Assembly (NCBI GenBank): GCA_021396245.1
Contig: WNYE01000070.1
Coordinates: 124,001-188,000 of the forward strand
Direction of reading: 5' to 3'
From: Sporothrix humicola
Lineage: Eukaryota > Ascomycota > Sordariomycetes > Ophiostomatales > Ophiostomataceae
Length of the DNA: 64,000 bases
Position 1 is the stretch's first letter. Every line of letters begins with the position of its first letter. The notes beneath the pieces were generated by a model, which worked only from the letters and a program-made list of their open reading frames with translations, made no database searches and was not told where the DNA came from. A program made the translations under genes and the position numbers. Below, one piece after another: positions 19,503 to 30,552 of this stretch.

Positions 19503-20349
19503 ATGTCCCTGCGGGAAATCTTTATTCAACTCTGTGCTTTGCATATGCAAAAATTGTCATCGTTATATATACCGGGCTTTGGTTAAATGATACAATAAAA
19601 TACGAACTATGGTGATAATTTGGTTCACAAAGTTGCTGCTCAAGCTTAATAGTCGAGCCAGGCTAACCACCACCACGTCGTCACATTTATTTTTACAAAA
19701 ACAAGAATACAATCAAACAAAAATAGAAAACAAATTACAAAAAATAAACTTAGTAAAACACACACACCAAAAAAAACGTACAGCAGCGGGTATTCGCTGG
19801 TCGTCACCGACCCAACTACTAATCCGCCGATTACTGGTTTGACTAGGGGAGAGCGGACGGGATCCCGTATTTTCCAGTATCTATGGCCGTACGTGGACGA
19901 AGCTGTTAGGTTCAGAGCTTTTAAAGCAGAGCTCGCCGTAAACGGTGCTCGTAATGAGAGAAGAATTGCTGACGATGGGCTCGAGCAGGTTCGTCGGCGT
20001 TAAGCTGTAAAATAGGGGAAAGTAAACAAACCAGCCGCTAGCCCAAGCATCATAAGTTGAGCATGATACTGAATATCTTCACATTCACAATCAAATATGC
20101 GATGGCACAGCCTTATTCTAGTTACATAATTCATTAAATCTATCGTGGAGTTGTATCTGTTTTAATTTTATCCTCATAACATCGTTACCCGTACATTCCA
20201 TGACCCAATATCGAAAACAAAAGAAAAATACACTAAATCAAACTGTACAAAAGAAATAGGAAAATAGAGACAGGAAAAAAAGATGAAAAACAAATCAAAA
20301 AAATCCATATCGTGCACAATAAACTCGTACACGCTTAACCCCCTCACAT
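19503..20349. other. Convergent 3' region
   Basis: The stretch is A/T-rich and lies between two convergent genes. It holds the 3' ends of the THN reductase and of the minus-strand coiled-coil gene. I see no further gene or structured element. Confidence 0.5.
19594..19599 (+). terminator. Polyadenylation signal of the THN reductase
   Basis: AATAAA lies 92 bases after the stop codon. Confidence 0.45.
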
Positions 20350-23265
20350 TTATGTCGAATCATAATCCGTCTTTCGCGAGCTGCGCGACGGGCTGCGGTG
20401 CAGGTCGGACTTGCGCATGACCTGGAAGCGGCCACGGTCGCCCGGCGTACGCACAATGACCAAGTCGTCCTTGTTCTTTTTGGTCGACTTTTTGGAGGAA
20501 GTACTCGTCACCGAGCCGGCCACGCCGGCCAGCTTGCCGCGCATCTTGGCGAGCTGGTCGCGTAGGGCCATGCCCTCGGCCTCGGACGTGGCATAGGCGG
20601 CGCGCAGCTCTTGCATCCGTTCGTTGAAGGCTGCGAGCTCACCTGCGAGTTGGGCATTTTGTTGGGTGAGCTCGGGAACCTGGGCAGATTGGGCAGTACT
20701 GGCAGCGGCCTCCGCTTTGGCGTTGGCAGCTTCCTCTTTTGCCGACGCTAGCGCGGTCGCGGCTTCCTCTTTGGCGGCTGCCAGGGCGGCGGCCGCGCCT
20801 TCCTTTTCTGCCTTTTCTGTCGCGAGCGTTGCTTCCATGGCCTCGAGCTTTTCCTGGAGCTCCTTGTGTGCGGCCTCGAGACTCGCATGCTTTTCTTGGA
20901 GCTCGCTGTCAGAAGCTGGAGCGGTAGAATCACCCTCGCCACCGCCTTCCTTGTCCTTACCAGAATCTGCCTTGAGAGCATCGAGCTCGGCCGTCAGGGC
21001 GGCATGGGCCTCTTCCAGCTTGGCAATGGTCTCCTTCAAGGTGTCGGCTGCCTCTGTGGCTGCCGTGGTGGCCGCCTCTTCTGCCTCTTGGCGGGCCTTG
21101 TCCACGGCCGCCTCGTGGCCAGCAATGGCCTCTTGGTGCGTGGCGTTCTCCTCCTTGGCCTTGTCGAGGTCGGCCGACACAGACTCGACCTCTGCAGTCT
21201 TGGCAGCCAAGTCGGCAGTGAGAGTCTCGACCTGGCCCTTGAGGTCCGCCACTTCGGTTTCGGATGCCGCCTTGTCCGTCTCGAGGGCCGTGCACTTTTC
21301 TTCGGCGGCAGCGATCTTTTCTTCGAGCTTTTCTTGGAGGTCTTTCTTCTCGTCCTCGACGGTCTTTGCCTTTTCTTCGGCGGCGGCTGCGGCGGCCACG
21401 GCTGCGGCTGTTGCTGCCACGCGGTTGGCCTCTTCCTCCTCCAAAACGCCGATGCGGACCTGGAGGGCATCCTTTGTCGCCGTGAGGTCGGTAATCTGGC
21501 CGGCCATCAGCACGTGCAGCTCCTTGTTGGCATCGCGCGCGGCAACGACCTGTTCCTCCAGGTCCTTGCACTTGGCCTCGAGGTCCGTGCAGCGCGACTC
21601 GAACGCATTCTTCCCTTCGCGGAAGAGGGACGAGGTAGCTTCCTCCTCTTCCAAAGACTGCCTGACCTTACTGAGAGCCACATTGGCATCGGCAATGGTC
21701 TGGCTTGCGTCGGCCAGCTCGGCCGTGATGTTATCGAGGGCCGCCTTGTTGGCCTCCAGATCGGCACGCAGCTCCTGGATCTCTTGGGCTTCCGTCTTTC
21801 TCAACTGCAAACTCTTCTCGTTGCTCTCGTGCAGGCCGTCCACCTCCTCCTCCAGGGCCTTGACCCGCTGGCGGTGCTCAACGACCTCGTGGCGCAAATC
21901 GTTGCGTTCCGCTTGGGCGTCGCCGAGGGCCGTCATGGCCTCTTCGAGTTCGACGGCCAGCTTCTTGCGCTCAGCCTCCAACGCCAGCTGGCGCTGCTCA
22001 AACTGCGCCTCGAGCGCCACCTTGTGGGCCTCAAACTGGGCCTGTGTGTTCTTGTCCTTGTCGCTGCCGTTGTCGTTGTCGTTGTCGTGCGAGGCGGTGC
22101 TGGAAACGCTGGAAGGCGCCGGGACATGAGAATACGACTCCCGGATGGAGCGGCGGCTGTTGGGATTGGGAACGTGGACGAGGTTGGACTCGCCGCGGAG
22201 CATCTCGTGGTCGATGCTACCGCTGATGCTGCCACTAAACGACTGTGAACGGCGGCGTGTTGGCTGCGGCCGTGTGGGCGGCGACATTGTGGCCGTGCTC
22301 GAGGACACGGTGGACTGGGAAGGGCGCGAGGGGTGCTCAGGGTAGTCGAATGTGACGGTCGTTGTAGGCTGGGCAGCCGTGGACTTGTTGTCTCCCGGGA
22401 GATAGTCGTAGTAGCCATGGTCGTATCGGTCTCGCTCGTCGACAGACGTGGCTTGCGTGCTGTTGGACAGGCACGAAACGGAGTCTTCCGTCTCGGACGA
22501 GTCGAACGTGACAGTCTTCTTGCCGGTGCTGCCTCCTGTGCCAAAGTTGTGCTGGTTGGTTGAGATGGAGCCCACTGTGCTTCCATAAATAGAGTCGTAC
22601 ATGGGCTGTCGTGGATAGTGGTTGTTGTTGTTGTTGCTGTGGTTGTTTGTAGGGAAAACAGGCGCCGAGTTTCTGTTGCTCGGCCGCCGCGACAGTGCCG
22701 TGCTCGTTGGTGCAACAGGCAGGTCGGGGAACTGCCTGCTTCCTTGGTCATGTTCATGTCCGTTCGGTGCCTGAGACACTGGCGCCGGCAGAGTCAGGAG
22801 CACTTCCGACCGGCCTGATGAAAAGTGCACGGTTGGGCGCGAGTGGTCTGCCGGGCGGACGACGCGGCTGCGGTTAGAGTTGGCGTTGAAGCTGCGCCGC
22901 GTGCCTGCCGAGCCGCTGCTGCGGACGGACATGGAGGCGCTGTTCCGTCTCGCGTCGTTTCGGGGAGCACTGAGAGGAGGAGGAAAGTCTGTCTCAGACT
23001 CGTCGTCTGCAATGGCGGGCTTGGTCGATGTGTCTGATGTCAAGGAGAGACGCCGTTGGAGGCGGAGATGAGGCGGTGCCCGCTTGGTGACGGCAGGGCC
23101 TGAAGGGCCAGAATGACCAGAATGACCAGAATGAGAAGGACCAGAAATATGGCCGTGAGCAACTGGCATCGCAGGCTCGGTCTGACGGAAGGTGAGTCGA
23201 GGCTTCTGAACACGGGTTGCTCCTTCCCGGAGGTACGAGCTGCCAAACGGGTTGTCCCGGTCCAT
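20350..23265 (-). CDS. Long coiled-coil protein, function unknown
   Basis: A single-exon gene of 971 residues. I chose the ATG at 23265; the open frame continues upstream only to a TTG. Residues 1 to about 400 are low-complexity and rich in Ser, Pro, His and Asn, with short repeats such as GHSGHSG. Residues about 405-915 form a nearly continuous Ala/Glu/Lys/Leu-rich coiled coil with heptad character. The last 55 residues are basic and include VIVRTPGDRGRFQVMRKSDL and an Arg/Ser-rich end. The layout is that of a rod-like structural or scaffold protein, for example at the cell cortex or spindle. I do not recognise a named family; similar fungal proteins are sometimes labelled M protein repeat proteins. 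It converges with the THN reductase. Confidence 0.85.
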   Translation of the reverse strand: MDRDNPFGSSYLREGATRVQKPRLTFRQTEPAMPVAHGHISGPSHSGHSGHSGPSGPAVTKRAPPHLRLQRRLSLTSDTSTKPAIADDESETDFPPPLSAPRNDARRNSASMSVRSSGSAGTRRSFNANSNRSRVVRPADHSRPTVHFSSGRSEVLLTLPAPVSQAPNGHEHDQGSRQFPDLPVAPTSTALSRRPSNRNSAPVFPTNNHSNNNNNHYPRQPMYDSIYGSTVGSISTNQHNFGTGGSTGKKTVTFDSSETEDSVSCLSNSTQATSVDERDRYDHGYYDYLPGDNKSTAAQPTTTVTFDYPEHPSRPSQSTVSSSTATMSPPTRPQPTRRRSQSFSGSISGSIDHEMLRGESNLVHVPNPNSRRSIRESYSHVPAPSSVSSTASHDNDNDNGSDKDKNTQAQFEAHKVALEAQFEQRQLALEAERKKLAVELEEAMTALGDAQAERNDLRHEVVEHRQRVKALEEEVDGLHESNEKSLQLRKTEAQEIQELRADLEANKAALDNITAELADASQTIADANVALSKVRQSLEEEEATSSLFREGKNAFESRCTDLEAKCKDLEEQVVAARDANKELHVLMAGQITDLTATKDALQVRIGVLEEEEANRVAATAAAVAAAAAAEEKAKTVEDEKKDLQEKLEEKIAAAEEKCTALETDKAASETEVADLKGQVETLTADLAAKTAEVESVSADLDKAKEENATHQEAIAGHEAAVDKARQEAEEAATTAATEAADTLKETIAKLEEAHAALTAELDALKADSGKDKEGGGEGDSTAPASDSELQEKHASLEAAHKELQEKLEAMEATLATEKAEKEGAAAALAAAKEEAATALASAKEEAANAKAEAAASTAQSAQVPELTQQNAQLAGELAAFNERMQELRAAYATSEAEGMALRDQLAKMRGKLAGVAGSVTSTSSKKSTKKNKDDLVIVRTPGDRGRFQVMRKSDLHRSPSRSSRKTDYDST

Positions 23266-24414
23266 GGTGGAGTTCTTGCCGGATTCGGTCAAGAAACTTT
23301 GATCTTGGTAGTTGTGTGGTTTTTGTGTTTGGGAGAGTGGTATAGTGCTGGTTGCTGTTCTTGGAAGAAGTCAGTCTGGTGATCGAGGAACTGTCGCTCC
23401 GTCAAGAATGTTGGAGGTGCTTCGATGTCGTTGAAGATGCTGAAGGTGGCGACCCTGGTCTTTTTGAGGGTTTTGTCTGTTTGTGTTTGAATCGCTTTGG
23501 CCAACGTAACTCATAACGAAGTATCAAGTCAAGTGTCGTAAATGAGAGCTGGATGTTGTGGAAGCGTCTGTATCTCTGGTGACGGGCACGTCTTGGTTTT
23601 GTATGGATGCGAAGATGCTGGAAGTGAATCTTGTTGTAGGAAGGATGATGGGAAGACATGCACAAAGTACGACACTCTGGTATATAAACAAGTTTTTTTT
23701 GCCTCACTCCCTCTCATATTTCTTTTTTCTTTCTCTCACAAGTCTGGCCAGTGCACACGTACTACAAAGGAACCAATGATAATCATCACACCACGAGGGC
23801 ACTTACACGGAAGGTGTGTACGCAATGATGCAGGAAATCAGAAAATCAGAAAATGGGGCGGCCCGGGCAACACAGCAGAACAGGGCCACGCCCTACATCC
23901 TAAATGGACACTGAGCACATTGAAGGACTGGACAGCATGTTGCCAAACAAATAATAATGAGCTCAGCCCCGGGCTCAGCGGCAATTGGTTGGGTATCAAG
24001 TAGGACTGTCAGGAGAGTCAGGCAAGTAAAGTTGCGTGCCATCGTGGGAAACAGGCACAATACGGCCTAGGCCGGGGTGACGATGGAAGAGGGCACCTAG
24101 GTGATTCCCGGACAGAGCTCCGTCTTATCAGTATATTCACATCTTTTTTTAAGACCTTTTCCTGCCAATACGCAGAAAATTCCTTTCTCCTTCCTCCTTT
24201 TTGTGCGTGGAAGGTGTCAGGGTTTCCATCTCGGGCCAGGCCAGAAATCCAGAAAAACGAGGCTGTCGTGCCCAATGGAACTGCAGGGGTGCCGGTAGTA
24301 GTGAGCACAAAAATGCACTGAAAACGTGGTTTTTAGCGCTCCGCCAGCAACCTTCCCGGGCAGTGAGGCAGTCTTGGCCAGGCACAGACCAATTGGCGGG
24401 ACAGTGGTGCTACC

Positions 24415-24443
24415 TGAAGCCCAATCTCCACAATTGGGCTTCA
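24415..24443. repeat. Inverted repeat, 11-bp arms, 7-nt loop
   Basis: TGAAGCCCAAT (24415-24425) and ATTGGGCTTCA (24433-24443) are perfect reverse complements around the loop CTCCACA. Either strand could form a stable hairpin. It lies in gene-poor DNA far from any called gene. Confidence 0.75.
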
Positions 24444-26054
24444 AAATCATCACGAAATAGAAAACACCAGCCTCCAGTGGCAACTTTGACAACCAAATCG
24501 GGTTTCTTGATATTGTCTATCTGTAGACGAGTGCCCAATGCCGTGATGAGATTCAAGAATGATTTATTTGAACATGTTGCCCTTTTCAAAGAGTTTAATA
24601 TCCCCTTCGTATGCCTTGTCGGCCACCGTTGCCCAACACGATTTGACAAGGCCTGAATTTTAGGGGAGCATTCTTGATGGAAAGATAGGTTACAGAACAG
24701 AGTCTACATTCCGGGCAATTTGGAAACAAAGGTATCGAGGAATTGTGTGTCGCCTTTGTGCTTCATCTACTGGCCATCAAATGCTTTAGAGCTAGACAAC
24801 ATCGCACGAGGTTCTTCTGTGAGCGCAACACAATTTGTGCTGAAACACTCTTCTTTGCCTCGATCACTTATATTTAACGGGATGCGTTTTATCATATTTT
24901 AATAATCCCTCTTCGTATGCGCATTTGTCCACATATGAAGGCTATTTCCGTCCACGGCATGTGCGCTGTGATCACTGATGAAATTGAGGCTATTCGCAAA
25001 TGTGTCTGCCTGCTCCTTCCTTCACGCCCTCTGTTTCTTTTTCTTTTTTCCTTGCCCCTTACTTGCTACAGTTTGTCATTCCCTGACGTGGTCAGTTGTA
25101 ATTCGGTCGTATCCCACATCGCAACAGCGTTTCTCGTCATATCTGCTGAAATATTGGCCTGTTGGCTTCTGCATCGCCGCCTGGATATTGCCGCCTGGGC
25201 CAGGTCTGCCTGTTGTTGGACGGGACAAAACCGGCCTGTCGAGGGGCCATAGGAATATGCTTTTGGCGAGGCCCATGGCTCGTATGTGCTTCTTTCTGTC
25301 GATAAGAATTTCATAATCAAATTCCAAAAATAAACATTGCTTCTCACTTCTCCGCAAAGTTTAGCCTGGTGTTTTAATACAATTTAACTGCATCTCTATT
25401 TTGTTCGAGTTAAGGTATTTTTTTCCTTAAAAAAAGACCTTTCAAACGTAAAACACACATATTCGTTAGGAGATGCAAGACAATAAAATAAAGTAAAATA
25501 AAAGCAGCGTAAATTCAATCTATAAATGCTTAGAAAAATATCTCCTTCTCAAAAAGGATCAAAATGAAATGAAGCAGACTACGCTACTCGAAATAAAATA
25601 CATCAACAAAGGCCACTTCGCGCAGTCACAACACACACCTAACACGAGCAGCTCAAGATCATGTCACAAAATTGAGGAGACGGCACAAGAAGAGGCAGTG
25701 CGAGCTGATGTGGCAGGAGAGAAGCCAATGAACCTGGGCGTCCGCAAACACAAACACAGAACATGTCGTTTCTCAAAACAATTCTGAGTCACCTCAAGCA
25801 CGGCAAAATCTCACAAGCTGTCTCGATGTTTGGGGACGGAAAGCCCTCACATCTCCACTCTCCTACATCTGGCCCCACTGGTGGACCGCCCTGGTTTCGA
25901 GCCCATTCAGTTAAGGTCTCTTCACCCAGAGGGCGACAAAACACTCTATGCAATATGCCTAGAAAGTAAGATGGGAAGAACTTGCCGTTATGAGGCGGGA
26001 GACAAATGCGGAGATGAGTGAAAGCTAGAAAGCTACCGTTCTGGCGAGTTGTAG

Positions 26055-26088
26055 ATGGAGACTGCAAATGGAGACTGCAGATGGAGAA
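26055..26088. repeat. 13-bp tandem repeat
   Basis: ATGGAGACTGCA(A/G) occurs twice in full and a third time in part. Confidence 0.6.
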
Positions 26089-27177
26089 GCAACAGCATCT
26101 CCGACGTCTTCAAAGAACTGGACGGTTGAGTCACATCGCATGCATATGCCCATTGCCATGGACATCCAGACACCAACGTACAGTGTAACCAGCCAAGATG
26201 CGGGTTAACGATAGGTTAGCAGAACAGAATAACATACGGGATGTGTGCTCCACCGGTCCCATGTCCTCCTTGCATGTGGTTGGTGAGGAGGGGAGACGTG
26301 AGTGCTCATTCCGGAGTTGCTCAGTATTCAGTCGGTCGTCAACAACACGGAAGAATCTTATTCAAGCATCTTTTCATTGGGCATACTTAGACTTCAACAC
26401 ATTCACATCTGAAAACACAAGCCTTGACCTTTTACAGGTGACTGACTAGACCCTCGGCTGCTTGAATTGATGTCCAAAAGTGCCATCATATGGAAAATGA
26501 CGTAACCCGCCCGCGACAGTCCAAACCCATGCCCTTCTGCTTTCATGTTGTGCTCTTCCCCGTGGCCGATACCCACATGCTAGAGAACTTTGGAACTTTC
26601 TTGGAACAGTTTTGAATGGGAAATGCCGCCAAATGTTGTGGGACGAGGTGAGGGAAGGAAATACACAGGAATATGTCGTAGTGCGGGCTCAATATTGCAG
26701 GGGACTCTTTTGCCCATTTCTGCTTGTTTCTGCTGATTTTTGCTGATTTTGACTGGCTCTGTATTCGCTAGTCTCTTATTGGACGCGCTGCAGAGCTAAA
26801 CACGACCGGCGTTTGACAGGCGCGTCTCGAAGCAAAAAGACTGTGAGACTTTCGAGGCAAATGGCACTCTGGCACGCTGGTTGGTGAAAATTTTCAATTT
26901 CCGAGTTCGGAGGCGACTTTCAACTGCATTAACACTGCAGCTAACAGCCAAAAATGCAATGCACAACACTAACAGACTCCCCGCCTTGCTTCACACAGAG
27001 TGTCTCTCTGTTTCCTTTAGCCCTGCAGACAGCGGGATAGCGGAGCTGACCGACGCCAATACCTTTCTTTCGAGTCTCATCAACGACCTTTGTCGTCGTT
27101 CTCTCCGGGTCCCCTTCTGCTTTGGCATTTTGTTGGCACTGTGCACTCTACGCGACTTTTTGGGGGGTTTTTGGGTT

Positions 27178-27210
27178 TTTTTGATGGATTTTTGATGGAT
27201 TTTTGATGGA
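27178..27210. repeat. 11-bp tandem repeat, three units
   Basis: TTTTTGATGGA is repeated three times without change, following a T/G-rich run. Confidence 0.75.
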
Positions 27211-27980
27211 TCTTTTCTCGTGAACGAGGGGTCCACCTGAGAAAAGGAACCAGCCCCATGTCGATTCCGAGATCTGGCCTGTGACGTATTGGCGCTGCGT
27301 GCAAACAGGCCGAGTCAGGCGGATACCGAGCATTGCCCGTTTGCACCGGATTCGAACCCGACAAACCCCCAAATATCTCGGAATCTCGAGTCGAGATTTC
27401 AATAGCAAACGGAGTGGACGTTCAAATCACGTGCCGCTTCCTGCCTCTTTTGTTGATGCTCAGTGTGCACTCCTGTTTAACCAGCCGAGACGACTGAGAC
27501 GACGTCGCGTTCTGTGCCCCTCGTTGCCCCTCGCTTGCTCAACCAGAAAGTGTGTGCAGTGGGTGCATGGCCCCACGCGGGTGTGTCGCATCGCAGGCCA
27601 TCGCCAACTGCATCGACATGCAGTCGTGCTGCTGTTGGAAGTGAAGTCTACGAAAGAGTGAACACCGCCGTAGCCGGTCACGGTCCTTCCTTCCCTCTTG
27701 GACCGTGGGGTAAATGTTTGCTGCGGTTGCCATTGCTTCTCTCTGAGCCCTGCCTACATTGGCCTGCTGCCGGTTGTGCCTGCCTCACCTGCCAAATGAA
27801 CCTTGAAATTTTCACAGTGCGGGGTCGCCCAACCCGCATTTGCCATAGCGCACACTGATTGGTGGGAATGGCCCCACAAGTACGTCTTCTAGCCCCAGAT
27901 GGCCGACCGCCCAAAAAAATTGGCAGAAAAAAAATTAGGAAAAAGAACGGCAAAAGAAAAATTCTCATTGACCAATTGGG

Positions 27981-27987
27981 TGAGTCA
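27981..27987. promoter_or_regulatory. Gcn4/CPC1-type box upstream of homocitrate synthase
   Basis: TGAGTCA matches the TGASTCA site bound by the general amino-acid control activator (Gcn4, CPC1, CpcA). It lies about 450 bases upstream of a lysine-biosynthesis gene, close to a CCAAT at 27972-27976. The role is inferred from known regulation of the pathway. Confidence 0.5.
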
Positions 27988-28436
27988 CGCTGCCCTATTC
28001 TCTGCCATTCTCCAGGGCTTGCAGCGCTCATCGGAGGGCAAACCCAGTCAAACCTGCGCGCCCTAAGTGTCAAAACCGCCAACCGTGAGCCCCTCTCGCC
28101 GCCCTCGCCGCCCTCTTTCCTCTTTTCGCTCGAAAAAGACCTAAAGATCTTTAGATGCCCACCGGCCGCCTTGAATTTTTCCCACGAGTTGTTCCTTCCT
28201 TCTTCTGTTCCTCTGCTCCTTCCTTCCAAGAAACAAACAAACGAAACAGTCATACCTCGAATCTTCCTCACGAAGACTCCCATTTAAAACCTCTTCCCTC
28301 TTCCCCTCATCCTCCAACCTTCGACTCTCTCCTCTACACAACCAAACAACACCCATCTCGAGACCACATCCCTCGACACCCGCCTCTCCTCTTCGTTCTG
28401 ATCCCCCCCTCCCGCCCACCACCACAATCTTTCATC

Positions 28437-29850
28437 ATGTCTCCGTCTGCCGACGTCAGCGTAAGTCGATACAGCCAAACTGAGAGCAATCTCAGAATAT
28501 CCCATCCCTGGAGGCCACAAAACAAATGCTAACTCCTACCAGGGCTCGAGCCTTCCCAGCAATGGCCAGCAAGCCCACACCACCCGCAACTCGAACCCGT
28601 ACCAGCCGGTCGGCGATTTCCTGTCCAACGTCTCGCGCTTCAAGCTGATCGAGTCGACGCTGAGAGAGGGCGAGCAGTTCGCCAACGCCTTCTTCGACAC
28701 GGAGACCAAGATCAAGATCGCCAAGGCCCTCGACGACTTTGGCGTCGACTACATTGAGCTGACGTCGCCCGCGGCGTCCGAGCAGTCCCGCATGGACTGC
28801 GAGGCCATCTGCAAGCTCGGCCTCAAGGCCAAGATCCTGACGCACGTCCGCTGCACCATGGAGGACGCCAAGATTGCCGTCGAGACGGGCGTCGACGGCC
28901 TCGACGTCGTCATTGGCACCTCGCACATGCTGCGTGAGTTCTCGCACGGCAAGGACATGGAGTACATCACCAAGAGCGCCATCGAGGTCATCAACTTTGT
29001 CAAGTCCAAGGGCCTCGAGGTCCGCTTCTCGTCCGAGGACTCATTCCGCTCCGACCTGGTGGACCTGCTGGCCCTGTACCGCACCGTCGACAAGGTCGGC
29101 GTCAACCGCGTCGGTATTGCCGACACCGTCGGCTGTGCCTCGCCCCGCCAGGTGTACGACCTGGTCCGCACCCTGCGCGGTGTCGTGTCCTGCGACATCG
29201 AGGTCCACATGCACAACGACACGGGCTGCGCCATCTCCAACGCCTTCTGTGCCCTCGAGGCCGGCGCCACGCACGTCGATGTGTCCGTGCTCGGCATTGG
29301 CGAGCGCAACGGCATCACCCCGCTGGGCGGCCTGATGGCCCGCATGATCGTCTCGGACCGCGAGTACGTCACCAAGAAGTACAAGCTGCACAAGCTCAAG
29401 GAGATCGAGGACATGGTCGCCGAGGCCGTCCAGGTCAACACGCCCTTCAACAACTACATTACCGGCTTCTGCGCCTTCACCCACAAGGCCGGCATCCACG
29501 CCAAGGCCATCCTCAACAACCCCAGCACCTACGAGATCATCGACCCGGCCGACTTCGGCATGACCCGCTACGTGCACTTTGCCTCGCGCCTCACGGGCTG
29601 GAACGCCGTCAAGACCCGTGTCGGCCAGCTGGGCCTGTCCATGACCGACGACCAGGTCAAGCTGGTCACCAGCAAGATCAAGGCCCTGGCCGACGTCCGG
29701 CCAATTGCCATCGACGATGCCGACTCCATCATCCGCAGCTTCCACCTGACCCTCACCGGCGAGGAGGGCAACGCTGCCGAGGCCAACGGTGCCGAGAGCA
29801 ATGGCGCTGCCGCGCCAGCCGAAGCCCAGCCCGAGGTTGCGGCGAACTAA
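28437..29850 (+). CDS. Homocitrate synthase
   Basis: The gene encodes 443 residues for the first step of the alpha-aminoadipate lysine pathway, condensing acetyl-CoA with 2-oxoglutarate. Exon 1 (28437-28460) carries only 8 codons. The intron at 28461-28542 has GTAAGT..CAG ends, and exon 2 is 28543-29850. The HMGL-like TIM barrel begins with FKLIESTLREGEQF, in which Arg49 and Glu50 are active-site and metal residues. The metal-binding His230 and His232 lie in EVHMHNDTG. GIGERNGITPLGG and the HKAGIHAKAIL segment are typical of Lys20/Lys21-like enzymes. The C-terminal 25 residues are an Ala/Glu/Asn-rich tail. Codon bias is strong, as for a well-expressed gene. A TGAGTCA box lies upstream. Confidence 0.95.
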
Positions 29851-29883
29851 GCAGAAGCAAAAGTGACATAAAAAAAGCAAAAA

Positions 29884-29889
29884 AATAAA
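29884..29889 (+). terminator. Polyadenylation signal of homocitrate synthase
   Basis: AATAAA lies 33 bases after the stop codon, in an A-rich stretch. Confidence 0.45.
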
Positions 29890-30509
29890 AAGAAACCACG
29901 ACACAATATTGGGCGATGTTACAACATATTGGGAGTTTTTGATTTTTTGAAATTTTGGGTGCCATCTGGCTTTTTGTTTTCTCGTTCCTTCTTCTTGTCT
30001 TGATATCTTTTCTTGATTTCTTCGTTCTTCCTTTGCACTACTTTGCGGCGTTTGCATTTTATGTCAGGCTAAAAGCACAGAGAAGAGTCAAGAGCTCCTT
30101 CCAATGGATAAAACCAGACACACCACCACGGGGTGGTTCAAAATACAATTACAATTACATTACAACACGTCGATAATGCACTCTTGATATGCATGCATGT
30201 TATTGGCGACAGTTCGGGATAATAATTGGCTCTTTTGATATCGTGCACTGTCGCTATGCCGGGAAGGTCATCCGTGTCTGCTGGGTGTTCATCGCGAAAA
30301 TGGTTCGTCGATCACAGATGCGGTGGGACTGTCTTGTTCGTGAACACGAATATCATGTTACGATGCTCCATGGATGAGAAAGTCTGGGCCCATCAAAGTC
30401 AGGAGACATGATTGCCCATCGTCAAGTAGCCTCGACTCACAACATCGAAGTACACGACAAGAACATGGTTCGAGTGCACAACACACCTTGTCGTTCTGTT
30501 TCTGTACGT

Positions 30510-30552
30510 CAAATCCTTCCTGCTGCAATGTCTTCCTTCCAGGAAGGATTTG
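30510..30552. repeat. Inverted repeat, 13-bp arms, 17-nt loop
   Basis: CAAATCCTTCCTG (30510-30522) and CAGGAAGGATTTG (30540-30552) are perfect reverse complements. It stands alone in gene-poor DNA, with no called gene within 600 bases. Confidence 0.75.

Larger units (their letters stand above)
23266..28436. other. 5.2-kb gene-poor region
   Basis: No protein gene is supported. Open frames up to about 200 codons exist, but they lack recognisable domains and the C/G-ending codon use of the real genes. Structures noted: a hairpin-forming inverted repeat (24415-24443), a 13-bp tandem repeat (26055-26088), an 11-bp tandem repeat (27178-27210), an inverted repeat of AATCTCGA around 27380-27396, and a T-loop-like sequence at 27349 that does not fold into a tRNA. 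The right end is the promoter and C/T-rich leader of homocitrate synthase, with a CCAAT and a TGAGTCA box. Confidence 0.5.

Noticed and set aside
20624..22248. Two plus-strand frames of 460-501 codons
   Set aside because: They are antisense to the coiled-coil gene and mirror its repetitive codons.
23681..23688. TATATAAA on the plus strand
   Set aside because: No gene follows it on that strand, and the nearby coiled-coil gene is read in the other direction.
24201..24656. 151-codon frame in gene-poor DNA
   Set aside because: It lacks a known domain and codon bias, and is interrupted by the hairpin at 24415-24443. It is likely chance.
27343..27420. Possible minus-strand tRNA with a GGTTCGAATCC-like T-loop
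   Set aside because: The T-stem has mismatches, and no acceptor, D-arm or anticodon arm of normal size could be drawn. It is probably a chance match.
29041..30057. 338-codon minus-strand frame
   Set aside because: It is antisense to homocitrate synthase and its 3' end, with no recognisable content.
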